NCBI GenBank assembly: GCA_937927905.1 | Contig: CALFWP010000055.1 | Span: forward strand, 1-5,616 | From: an uncultured Neomegalonema sp. | GTDB lineage: Bacteria > Pseudomonadota > Alphaproteobacteria > Rhodobacterales > Rhodobacteraceae | DNA: 5,616 nucleotides | Reading direction: 5' to 3' | Shown here: positions 1-5,593 of the stretch, piece by piece | Layout of the letters: the number at the start of each line of letters is the position of its first letter | Numbering within the stretch: the stretch's first letter is position 1 | The notes under the pieces: model-generated | Databases searched by the model: none | What the model saw: the letters and a program-made list of their open reading frames with translations, nothing else | Told to the model about the DNA's origin: nothing | Position numbers and translations under genes: made by a program

Positions 1-321
1 AGGCAAAGAGGTACTGCCGTCTTCCTCACCTATGGCAAGTGTAGTCGGGCGCGGATCAACAGGACCGGTATAGACGTTGTCCTCCTCTCCGATCGCCTTT
101 GTCGTTACGAAAACCTCCTGTCCGGAAAGAACCGGCGCAGGACGTATGACCTCAGACGGCGAAGGTGTTGTAACTGGTAGCGGCAGGATGACAGGCCGCT
201 GCACGCTGTCCGGCGGGAGCGATACCGGACGCGGCGAACAGGCCCCAAGCATCCCCGCGCTGATCAATGCGGAAACAGAAACAGCAAGACGGCTATCCGG
301 TTGAGAAATCTTAAAAGCCAT
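1..321 (-). CDS. Lipoprotein with repeated AIGEED motif, N-terminal 107 codons (partial)
   Basis: The reverse strand stays open from an ATG at 321-319 to the window edge, so this is the 5' part of a longer gene. The product starts MAFKISQPDSRLAVSVSALI and has a short n-region, a hydrophobic stretch at about residues 12-27 and a good lipobox (L25-G26-A27-Cys28). This predicts export, cleavage before Cys28 and lipid anchoring. The following 40 or so residues are rich in Pro, Ser, Thr and Val, as in a flexible periplasmic linker. The hexapeptide AIGEED then occurs twice, at about residues 76-81 and 97-102, in related Thr-rich settings (TTKAIGEED and TTLAIGEED), which suggests a short tandem repeat of roughly 21 residues continuing beyond the window. 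A GCGGGG tract 9 nt upstream can serve as ribosome binding site. It lies 63 bp downstream of the lactonase gene on the same strand and could share its transcript. I do not recognise the family and assign no function. Confidence 0.72.
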   Translation of the reverse strand, partial: MAFKISQPDSRLAVSVSALISAGMLGACSPRPVSLPPDSVQRPVILPLPVTTPSPSEVIRPAPVLSGQEVFVTTKAIGEEDNVYTGPVDPRPTTLAIGEEDGSTSLP

Positions 322-384
322 ACGAATGCACCCCGCAATTCTGCCGACACAGATATAATTATGGACCCGACAACAAAGGCGGCA

Positions 385-1287
385 TCATGGCATCTGTGCG
401 CCTTCGCGATTCAGTACAATCGCATAAAGGCTGGTTGTAGCGGTGATATACAGAATATGCTTTGCCCGGCCGCCGAAGCATAGATTGGAAACCGTCTCGG
501 GCACAAAAATTTTGCCGAGCAGAACACCCTCCGGATTAAGGCAATGCACGCCATCCGCCGCTGATGTCCAGATATTGCCCTTAATATCACAGCGCATTCC
601 GTCGCAATGACCGGGGGCGACCTTATGAAAGTCACGTCCGGTTCCAAGCGTGTTGTCCGCATCTACATCAAAAACACGGATACGCTTGTCGGCTTTGACA
701 TCAAAGGCATGACCGGATTCGGCAATATAAATACGGCTTTCATCCGGTGAAAAGGCCAGACCGTTCGGGCAGTCAAAATCCTCTGCCACAACTGCAACGC
801 CGCCGGTATCGGGATCGATGCGATACACACGGCAAGGCAGTTCCTGTTCGGCTTTATACCCTTCATAATTCGATCTGATGCCATAATGAGGGTCGGTGAA
901 CCAGATTGTGCCGTCCGATTTGACGACGACATCATTGGGTGAATTGAACCGCTTACCCTCGATACCATCGGCCAGCACTGTGATCGCGCCATCCGCCTCC
1001 GTGCGCGTTACACGGCGCGTGCCGTGTTCGCAGGAGATAAGACGCCCCTGAAGGTCACGGGTATGGCCGTTGGCGTAATTGGACGGCTGACGGTAAACGG
1101 ACAGGCCCGCTTCGGGTATCCAGCGCATAATGCGGTTACCGGGAATATCCGAAAACAATAGACACCCGGCATCCCCGAACCACACCGGCCCTTCAGCCCA
1201 GTCGAAACCGGTCGCAAGCCGTTTAAGCGGCGCGTTCTTGAGAACAAAGCTGCGAAATTGCGGTTCTATGATCTCAAAATCCGGCAT
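385..1287 (-). CDS. SMP-30/gluconolactonase/LRE family protein
   Basis: This 300-residue protein is a full-length SMP-30/gluconolactonase-family six-bladed beta-propeller. Members are metal-dependent hydrolases, often sugar-lactone lactonases such as D-glucono-1,5-lactonase. The family signatures appear in order: WAEGPVW near residues 30-36 (Glu32, metal ligand), FNSPNDVV near 114-121 (Asn118), IWFTDPHYG near 128-136, CPNGLAFSPDE near 173-183 (Asn175), YIAES near 187-191, and CDGMRCD near 228-234 (Asp229). Assigning Glu32, Asn118/Asn175 and Asp229 as metal and substrate residues is by comparison with characterised SMP-30 proteins. There is no signal peptide, so it is probably cytosolic. The ATG start is backed by an AAGAGAG ribosome binding site 6 nt upstream. 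No sugar transporter or sugar dehydrogenase gene is visible, so the substrate cannot be inferred; the family also includes esterases and other lactonases. It is divergent from the PilZ gene. Confidence 0.9.
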   Translation of the reverse strand: MPDFEIIEPQFRSFVLKNAPLKRLATGFDWAEGPVWFGDAGCLLFSDIPGNRIMRWIPEAGLSVYRQPSNYANGHTRDLQGRLISCEHGTRRVTRTEADGAITVLADGIEGKRFNSPNDVVVKSDGTIWFTDPHYGIRSNYEGYKAEQELPCRVYRIDPDTGGVAVVAEDFDCPNGLAFSPDESRIYIAESGHAFDVKADKRIRVFDVDADNTLGTGRDFHKVAPGHCDGMRCDIKGNIWTSAADGVHCLNPEGVLLGKIFVPETVSNLCFGGRAKHILYITATTSLYAIVLNREGAQMP

Positions 1288-1303
1288 GGTTTACTCTCTT
1301 AAA

Positions 1304-1326
1304 AATTGATACTCTGTAATTGATAC
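1304..1326. repeat. Direct repeat AATTGATAC x2, possible operator for the lactonase gene
   Basis: AATTGATAC occurs at 1304-1312 and exactly again at 1318-1326, a 14-bp period. On the lactonase coding strand it reads GTATCAATT, located 17-39 nt before the ATG, just upstream of the ribosome binding site. Tandem sites here could bind a repressor or lie in the 5' leader. The regulator is unknown. Confidence 0.4.
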
Positions 1327-1384
1327 ATTCTATGCCTGTATAATTCATGCGATTATTTTGATTTTACAAAAATTCTCAGTGGTT

Positions 1385-1434
1385 TACACCCGTCTGAAGG
1401 TCAATTTTGAAATTGGATTCAACATTCGGGTGTA
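1385..1434. repeat. Near-concentric imperfect inverted repeat upstream of the PilZ gene
   Basis: TACACCCG (1385-1392) is the exact reverse complement of CGGGTGTA (1427-1434). Inside it TGAA (1395-1398) can pair with TTCA (1418-1421), and CAATTT (1402-1407) with AAATTG (1410-1415). The outer and inner dyads are centred within about 1 bp of each other, near 1409. In all, 17-18 of about 25 possible pairs form a 50-nt imperfect hairpin. No T-run follows on either strand, so it is not a normal intrinsic terminator. It could be an operator with spaced half-sites, a cruciform, or a structured leader, depending on where transcription starts. Confidence 0.55.
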
Positions 1435-1497
1435 CGTTATTCTGAAGTAAATTCAGTTCAGACGCAAAAACAACCGGAGCAACGGAGATCAGCGGAT

Positions 1498-1842
1498 ATG
1501 CATAATCATATCAGCAAGCCTAAGGGTTCCGGCGAACATCAAAGACGCAGGTATCAACGCTATAATTATCAGAACCGTTGTGTCATTCACCGTGAAAATC
1601 GTTTTGTTCATGCGGAAATCAATGACATTTCACGCGGAGGAGCAAGGGTAATGCTCCGGCGCTCAAGCAAACTCACCGTCGGTAAGGCTGTCACACTTGC
1701 TATAAGGGACTTTGACCCGATTGATGCACAGGTGTGCTGGAGACAGGGTGGTATTTGTGGTGTGCAGTTTTTATCCTCTGTCGATAAAAATCCTGCATTG
1801 TCTGAACTTTTGACGCGATTTGAGGCGGCAGGAGCGGCTTAA
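1498..1842 (+). CDS. PilZ domain protein (probable c-di-GMP receptor)
   Basis: This 114-residue protein is essentially one PilZ domain, the common receptor fold for the second messenger cyclic di-GMP. Both ligand-binding motifs are present: RxxxR as Arg17-Arg18-Tyr-Gln-Arg21, and (D/N)xSxxG as Asp43-Ile-Ser45-Arg-Gly-Gly48, followed by the expected beta-strand pattern ending VCWRQGGICGVQFL (about 79-92). The C-terminal 20 residues look helical (LSELLTRFEA). There is no signal peptide or membrane segment, so it should act in the cytosol, probably by binding a partner when loaded with c-di-GMP. No diguanylate cyclase, phosphodiesterase, flagellar or cellulose gene is visible, so the output is unknown. 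The ATG start has GGAG 10 nt upstream, a slightly long spacing. Hand-counted GC is about 47%, lower than the aminotransferase gene. It is convergent with the MocR gene, with 35 bp between. Confidence 0.9.
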   Translation: MHNHISKPKGSGEHQRRRYQRYNYQNRCVIHRENRFVHAEINDISRGGARVMLRRSSKLTVGKAVTLAIRDFDPIDAQVCWRQGGICGVQFLSSVDKNPALSELLTRFEAAGAA

Positions 1843-1862
1843 AACGGTTTTTTATGACCTGA

Positions 1863-1878
1863 AGGTCTTGTGAGACCT
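1863..1878. terminator. Stem-loop between convergent genes, possible weak terminator
   Basis: AGGTCT (1863-1868) and AGACCT (1873-1878) form a perfect 6-bp stem with a 4-nt loop. An alternative stem can form with GACCT at 1856-1860. It touches the last base of the MocR stop codon and lies 21 nt after the PilZ stop. A T-run (1848-1853) sits before it on the plus strand, not after it, and no immediate U-tract follows on either strand. Intrinsic termination is therefore doubtful. Confidence 0.3.
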
Positions 1879-3371
1879 CAGACTTTCATCGCAGAGATCG
1901 TATCGGCAATAATCTCGATACCCTGCGGTATTTTTTCAGAGGCGATAGAGGAATATGCAACCCGCATAAAGTTTTTCGGAGGATGTACGCCGCTCAACTC
2001 TTCCGGTGCAAAAAACGGTGCGCCGGGTTCTATAAGCACATCCCGCTTGCGCAGGCGTTCTGCCAGAACCGTCGTATCAATATAAGAAGGTGCGGCAATC
2101 CAGAAATTCGCTCCCCCGAATTGCGGAGCACTGACTTTGTTCAGACCTGCCAGTTCCAAAGCGGATTGCATAGCAACACGGCGCTCGGAAAAAGCGGACC
2201 TGAGACGACGGATAAGGGCATCGTGGTGACCCAACGCCAGAAAATATGCCGCGGTGCGCTGGGTATGACCCGGCAGGTGGCGCAACACCAGTGACCGCAG
2301 TGCCCGCGCCTCTCGGATCACCGGAACCGGCGCGACCAGATATCCCAATCGTAAACCGGGAAAAAGCGATTTGGAAAAGCTGCCGACATAAACAACACGT
2401 CCTGACGGATCGAGGGATTTAAGCGCAGGTGCGGGGCGCTGTAAAAACCCCATTTCAAAATCATAATCATCTTCAACGATTATAAAATCGTGCTTTTCCG
2501 CGGCCTCCAGCAAGGCCCGGCGGCGGGCAAGCGGCATTGTCGCAGTGGTCGGTGCATGGTGACTTGGGGTGACAAACACGACATCAGCATCGGCAAGACG
2601 CTCATCAACGGGCATGCCGTTCTCATCAACCGGAAGTGTTGAGACATTGGCACCAAGACGCAACAATGTCTCACGCAGATCAGGATATGTCGGATCTTCG
2701 ATGACAACCTTTGCACCCCGTGTGCAAAGCAATTGTGCGATCAGAAACAGTGCGTTTTGCGCACCCAGCGCCACCAGAATTTGCTCGGATTGCGCCAGAA
2801 CCCCTCTGCGCGGCAAAGAGCGCGCCCGGATATAATCCACCAGCAAAGGGTCATCTGCGCGGCCTTTATCTCCGGCCATCGCCTCGAAATTGCGAAGACC
2901 CAATGCCTGTCGCGCGCAATCACGCCAATCTGAATGATTGAACAGTGACGGATCGGCCTGGCCATAAACGAACGGATACGTGTATTCCCGCCAATTCAGG
3001 GGCTTTTCCACTCGTACCCCGCCGGAATACCGCATCCCGATACGTGCGCCCCAATCTACAGCGTCCACTTCTGAACGGGCATTCAAAAACCCAGCCTTAC
3101 CGACAGGAGCCTGCATTCCGACAAAATATCCGCTGCGGTCACGGCTTTCGAGGTATCCGTCGGCGACAAGTGCCTGATATGCCAGGGTAACCGTATTGCG
3201 CGACACGCCGAGTTGATCCGCCATGCCTCTGGTTGACGGCACGGCTTCGCCGGGCATCAAACGGCGCGAGAGGATTGCCGAAACCAGCATCTCTCTGATT
3301 TGTGCCTGTAAACCAACCCCGTCGAGGGGATTTAAATGAAATAATGCGTCCTTCACACGTCCCGCGCTCAA
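1878..3371 (-). CDS. MocR-family (GntR/aminotransferase-like) PLP-dependent transcriptional regulator
   Basis: The product is about 497 residues, normal for MocR proteins. An N-terminal GntR winged helix-turn-helix spans about residues 15-85, with VPSTRGMADQLGVSRNTV and AYQALVADGYLESRDRSGYFV. A linker leads to a fold-type I aminotransferase-like domain (about 130-490). The PLP lysine is Lys334 in SFSKSLFPGLRLGY; EDDYD (300-304) supplies the Asp and Tyr that contact the cofactor, and Arg470 in FMRVAYS matches the carboxylate-binding arginine of GabR-type proteins. The usual PSHQxPxG loop reads PSHHAPTT (269-276). It is divergent from a class III aminotransferase gene, as in known TauR and GabR settings, so it probably senses an omega-amino acid as a PLP adduct and controls that gene and itself. 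The start is uncertain: the first codon is TTG at 3371, and a GTG at 3356 (MKDALFHLNPLDG) is equally plausible; neither has a strong ribosome binding site. Confidence 0.92.
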   Translation of the reverse strand: MSAGRVKDALFHLNPLDGVGLQAQIREMLVSAILSRRLMPGEAVPSTRGMADQLGVSRNTVTLAYQALVADGYLESRDRSGYFVGMQAPVGKAGFLNARSEVDAVDWGARIGMRYSGGVRVEKPLNWREYTYPFVYGQADPSLFNHSDWRDCARQALGLRNFEAMAGDKGRADDPLLVDYIRARSLPRRGVLAQSEQILVALGAQNALFLIAQLLCTRGAKVVIEDPTYPDLRETLLRLGANVSTLPVDENGMPVDERLADADVVFVTPSHHAPTTATMPLARRRALLEAAEKHDFIIVEDDYDFEMGFLQRPAPALKSLDPSGRVVYVGSFSKSLFPGLRLGYLVAPVPVIREARALRSLVLRHLPGHTQRTAAYFLALGHHDALIRRLRSAFSERRVAMQSALELAGLNKVSAPQFGGANFWIAAPSYIDTTVLAERLRKRDVLIEPGAPFFAPEELSGVHPPKNFMRVAYSSIASEKIPQGIEIIADTISAMKV

Positions 3372-3498
3372 CTGAAAGCGTTATCTGGTCTCACCTATAG
3401 GCTGAATTGGCGCTAAACGGAAGCCTTCGCTTCGTCTAGCGTCATCGCATGTAAAAAAGCACCAGAATGAGTCTGTGCCGTTTTCGGAGGAAATTAAA
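3372..3498. promoter_or_regulatory. Divergent control region of the MocR regulator and aminotransferase
   Basis: These 127 bp hold both start regions and, by analogy with other MocR pairs, the regulator's operator. Visible elements are an 8-bp palindrome CCTATAGG (3394-3401); a nested dyad at 3411-3441 with outer arms CGCTA/TAGCG and inner arms GAAGC/GCTTC around CTTC; and TCTGGT (3384-3389) facing ACCAGA (3461-3466). No convincing -35/-10 pair is visible for either gene, which fits activator-dependent promoters but does not prove it. The aminotransferase ribosome binding site GGAGG is at 3486-3490. Confidence 0.55.
3486..3490 (+). promoter_or_regulatory. Ribosome binding site GGAGG, fixes the aminotransferase start
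   Basis: A perfect GGAGG lies 8 nt before the ATG at 3499. It rules against the upstream in-frame GTG at 3475, which has no such site. Confidence 0.85.
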
Positions 3499-4845
3499 AT
3501 GGACGGATCAGCACCAAGTTTTTCGACAAATTCTCTTGAAAGCCACTGGATGCCGTTCAGCGGTAACCGCGATTTCAAAACCTCACCCCGTCTCGTTACA
3601 AAAAGCGAGGGCGTGTATCTGACAGACCATAAAGGCAATACACTGATTGACGGTTCATCCGGGCTGTTCTGCGTACCGCTGGGCCATGGCCGTAAGGAAA
3701 TTGCGGACGCAGTCCATGCACAGATGATGCAGAACGATTATGTGTCGCCCTTCCAGACCGGACAACTCGGATCGTTCGAGCTTGCAGAAGTTGTCGCACG
3801 CAAACTGCCTGATCTGTTCAACCATGTGTTTTTCGTGAATTCAGGTTCCGAGGCGATTGATACATCGCTCAAGATGGTCATGGCCTATCACCGTGCGCGG
3901 GGCGAAGCGCATCGCGTGCGCTATGTCAGCCGCGAGCGCGCCTATCATGGCGTTAATATCGGTGGTGTCTCCCTGTCAGGTATGGTCAAGAACCGTGAGA
4001 CCTTCCCGCATGTGATGCCTAATGTCGTGACCATGCGTCATACCTGGACCGGTGACGATATGTTTGTGAAGGGCCAGCCGGAACACGGCCGGGAACTGGC
4101 CGATGATCTGCAACGCCATTGCGAAACGTATGGCGGATCGACCATTGCCGCGTGTTACATTGAGCCGGTGGCCGGTTCGACCGGTACACTGGTTCCACCG
4201 AAGGGTTATCTGGAGCGGGTGCGCGAAATTTGCGACGAACATGGCATCCTGTTGATCTTTGATGAAGTCATCACCGGTTTCGGACGCATGGGAACGCCAT
4301 TTGCCTCGCATAAATTCGGCGTTACACCGGATATTATTACGATGGCGAAAGCTCTGACCAACGGTGCTATTCCGATGGGGGCGGTGTCTGCTAAAGATGA
4401 GATTTACGAAACCATCACCAACACCGCACCGGAAAACGCCATCGAGTTCTTCCACGGTTACACTTATTCGGGCCATCCGGCGGCCTGTGCTGCGGGTCTT
4501 GCCACCCAGAAGATCATGGATGATGAGGGCCTGTTCGAGAAGGCGGATGCAATGTCCGGCTATTTCCTCGATGCGATCTGGTCACTTAAAGACCACGAAC
4601 TTGTGCGCGACCTGCGCGGTATCGGCATGATGGCAGCGGTGGATGTTCACCATGACGGCGTACCGGGGCGTCGCGGCACCCATCTGCAAAAGGCCCTGTT
4701 CTGGAACGGGTGCCACATCAAGTTCACCGGCGATAACGCAGTGGTCGCGCCGATGTTCATCTCCGAACGCAATCATATTGACGAGATCGTCGATTGCCTG
4801 CGCAAGACGCTGGATGAAGAGCTGGAGGCATCCGCCAAAGCCTGA
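3499..4845 (+). CDS. aptA: Omega-amino acid (beta-alanine):pyruvate aminotransferase
   Basis: This is a 448-residue class III PLP-dependent aminotransferase, the usual length for omega-amino acid:pyruvate transaminases (EC 2.6.1.18), which convert beta-alanine plus pyruvate to malonate semialdehyde plus L-alanine in the cytosol. Family landmarks are SHWMPFSGNRDF (15-26), NSGSEAIDT (114-122, phosphate site), YHG (149-151), EPVAGSTG (222-229), FDEVITGFGR (254-263, Asp255 to the pyridine nitrogen), the Schiff-base Lys284 in MAKALTNG, and HGYTYSGHP (319-327). The ATG at 3499 is chosen because GGAGG sits 8 nt upstream; an in-frame GTG at 3475 would add 8 residues but lies before that ribosome binding site. 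A lysine (408, in IKFTGD) stands where I recall the carboxylate-binding arginine in the Pseudomonas enzyme. The usual partner, malonate semialdehyde dehydrogenase, does not follow, and a terminator makes the gene monocistronic. Taurine or other omega-amines are alternative substrates. Confidence 0.88.
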   Translation: MDGSAPSFSTNSLESHWMPFSGNRDFKTSPRLVTKSEGVYLTDHKGNTLIDGSSGLFCVPLGHGRKEIADAVHAQMMQNDYVSPFQTGQLGSFELAEVVARKLPDLFNHVFFVNSGSEAIDTSLKMVMAYHRARGEAHRVRYVSRERAYHGVNIGGVSLSGMVKNRETFPHVMPNVVTMRHTWTGDDMFVKGQPEHGRELADDLQRHCETYGGSTIAACYIEPVAGSTGTLVPPKGYLERVREICDEHGILLIFDEVITGFGRMGTPFASHKFGVTPDIITMAKALTNGAIPMGAVSAKDEIYETITNTAPENAIEFFHGYTYSGHPAACAAGLATQKIMDDEGLFEKADAMSGYFLDAIWSLKDHELVRDLRGIGMMAAVDVHHDGVPGRRGTHLQKALFWNGCHIKFTGDNAVVAPMFISERNHIDEIVDCLRKTLDEELEASAKA

Positions 4846-4899
4846 CATTACTAATCCGACACAAAGGATGAATGCGCACCCTATCCGTATTCAGACTGT

Positions 4900-4932
4900 A
4901 AAACCCGGGGCAGATTTGCGCCGGGTTTTTTT
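4900..4932 (+). terminator. Strong rho-independent terminator of the aminotransferase gene
   Basis: AAAACCCGG (4900-4908) pairs with CCGGGTTTT (4921-4929). Inside, after one G-G mismatch, GCA (4910-4912) pairs with TGC (4917-4919) around a GATT loop. The 3' arm runs into seven T residues (4926-4932). This is a textbook intrinsic terminator 54 nt after the aminotransferase stop. The A-run on the left could also make it work in reverse. Confidence 0.92.
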
Positions 4933-4960
4933 GTCAATGGCGCTTTCTCTCATTCACAAT
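4931..4960 (+). promoter_or_regulatory. Candidate promoter for the sigma factor gene
   Basis: TTGTCA (4931-4936, five of six matches to the -35 consensus) and CACAAT (4955-4960, four of six to the -10) are 18 bp apart. The -35 box begins in the last two T residues of the preceding terminator. Transcription would start near 4967, leaving a leader of about 12 nt that contains the AGGG ribosome binding site (4968-4971). Confidence 0.33.
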
Positions 4961-4978
4961 CCCGCATAGGGTCCGGCC

Positions 4979-5593
4979 ATGGAAGAAGGATACACAACCG
5001 AGCGCCTGCTTGTGGCTGTTGCGCGCAAAGAACACGATGCTTTCCGGCGGCTTTACCGGCAAACCGCACCGAAATTGTTTGCGATTACTCTGCGTTTGTG
5101 TCGCGACAGAGCGCTGGCCGCCGATGCATTGCAGGAAACTTATATCGCAGTATGGCGGCGGGCAGCGGCCTTTAATGTGCGCAAAGGCACCGGCCTGACA
5201 TGGCTGGCCATCATCGCCCGCAATCGTGCCGCAGAGGTGTTAAGGCGTTCCGCTTCAGATAAGCAAAATCAGACCGGCAGTTACCAGAAAGACATCCTGC
5301 GCATACCTGACCTGGATGATGCCAGGCTGGAATATAAGGAGCTTGATACGCTGATGCGGTGTCTTGATGATCTGGATGCGCAACAACGCCAGGCCCTATT
5401 ACTGGCCTATTACGACGGATGCAGCCGCGAAGAACTCAGCCGCCGCCTGGATATACCGGTCAGCAGTATAAAGACCCGCCTGCGCAGTGCATTTGCAACT
5501 CTCCGTCACTGTCCGAAATGGAACGCAGTATGCCTTCCATGTATTCCATCTTCTTCTGAACACATCTTCAATCCCTGCTTGTCGTTCCGCTAA
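4979..5593 (+). CDS. ECF (group 4) sigma-70 family RNA polymerase sigma factor
   Basis: The 204-residue product has the two-domain layout of extracytoplasmic-function sigma factors, which direct RNA polymerase to stress or envelope-response promoters. Sigma2 spans about residues 21-90 and includes ALAADALQETYIAVWRRA (region 2.2, core binding) and GTGLTWLAIIARNRAAEVLRR (regions 2.3-2.4). A linker with acidic residues (about 91-120) follows, then sigma4 at about 123-178 with LDDLDAQQRQALLLAYYDGCSREELSRRL and the DNA-recognition helix IPVSSIKTRLRSAFATLRHC. It resembles SigK/RpoE-type alphaproteobacterial factors, which are usually followed by an anti-sigma gene; the window ends 23 bp after the stop, so that gene is not seen. 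The ATG has AGGG 7 nt upstream. Residues 179-204 (Cys- and Pro-rich, PKWNAVCLPCIPSSSEHIF and onward) look unlike a normal family C-terminus and may result from a frameshift. Confidence 0.88.
   Translation: MEEGYTTERLLVAVARKEHDAFRRLYRQTAPKLFAITLRLCRDRALAADALQETYIAVWRRAAAFNVRKGTGLTWLAIIARNRAAEVLRRSASDKQNQTGSYQKDILRIPDLDDARLEYKELDTLMRCLDDLDAQQRQALLLAYYDGCSREELSRRLDIPVSSIKTRLRSAFATLRHCPKWNAVCLPCIPSSSEHIFNPCLSFR

Larger units (their letters stand above)
1288..1497. promoter_or_regulatory. AT-rich divergent intergenic region (lactonase / PilZ gene)
   Basis: These 210 bp separate two divergent starts and must hold both 5' control regions. They are clearly more AT-rich than the flanking genes. A perfect TATAAT lies on the plus strand at 1339-1344, but no good -35 box sits 16-18 bp upstream. 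On the reverse strand the same spot reads TATACA, a plausible -10 for the lactonase gene, again without a properly spaced -35. For the PilZ gene the best candidate is a weak TTGGAT (1413-1418) with TTATTC (1437-1442). The region also holds a 9-bp direct repeat, a large inverted repeat, and several copies of TCTGAA or its complement (1393-1398, 1441-1446, 1457-1462). Confidence 0.5.

Noticed and set aside
77..483. Two short plus-strand reading frames (77-304 and 301-483)
   Set aside because: They lie antisense to the lipoprotein and the lactonase 3' end, have no ribosome binding site of note, and give low-complexity or composition-driven peptides.
1339..1344. Perfect TATAAT as a plus-strand promoter for the PilZ gene
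   Set aside because: The sequence 16-18 bp upstream does not resemble a -35 box, and in AT-rich DNA a hexamer match alone is weak evidence; noted within the intergenic entry only.
3475..3498. Upstream GTG start for the aminotransferase
   Set aside because: It would place the strong GGAGG site inside the coding region; the ATG at 3499 has ideal spacing from it and the family N-terminus fits without the extra 8 residues.
3976..4476. 166-codon reverse-strand frame inside the aminotransferase gene
   Set aside because: It is a shadow of the well-supported coding strand, His/Arg-rich and without recognisable domains.
4868..4969. Small frame beginning MNAHPIRIQTVKPG after the aminotransferase stop
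   Set aside because: It reads straight through the intrinsic terminator, and the peptide from KPG onward is encoded by the hairpin itself; no homology or good ribosome binding site supports it.
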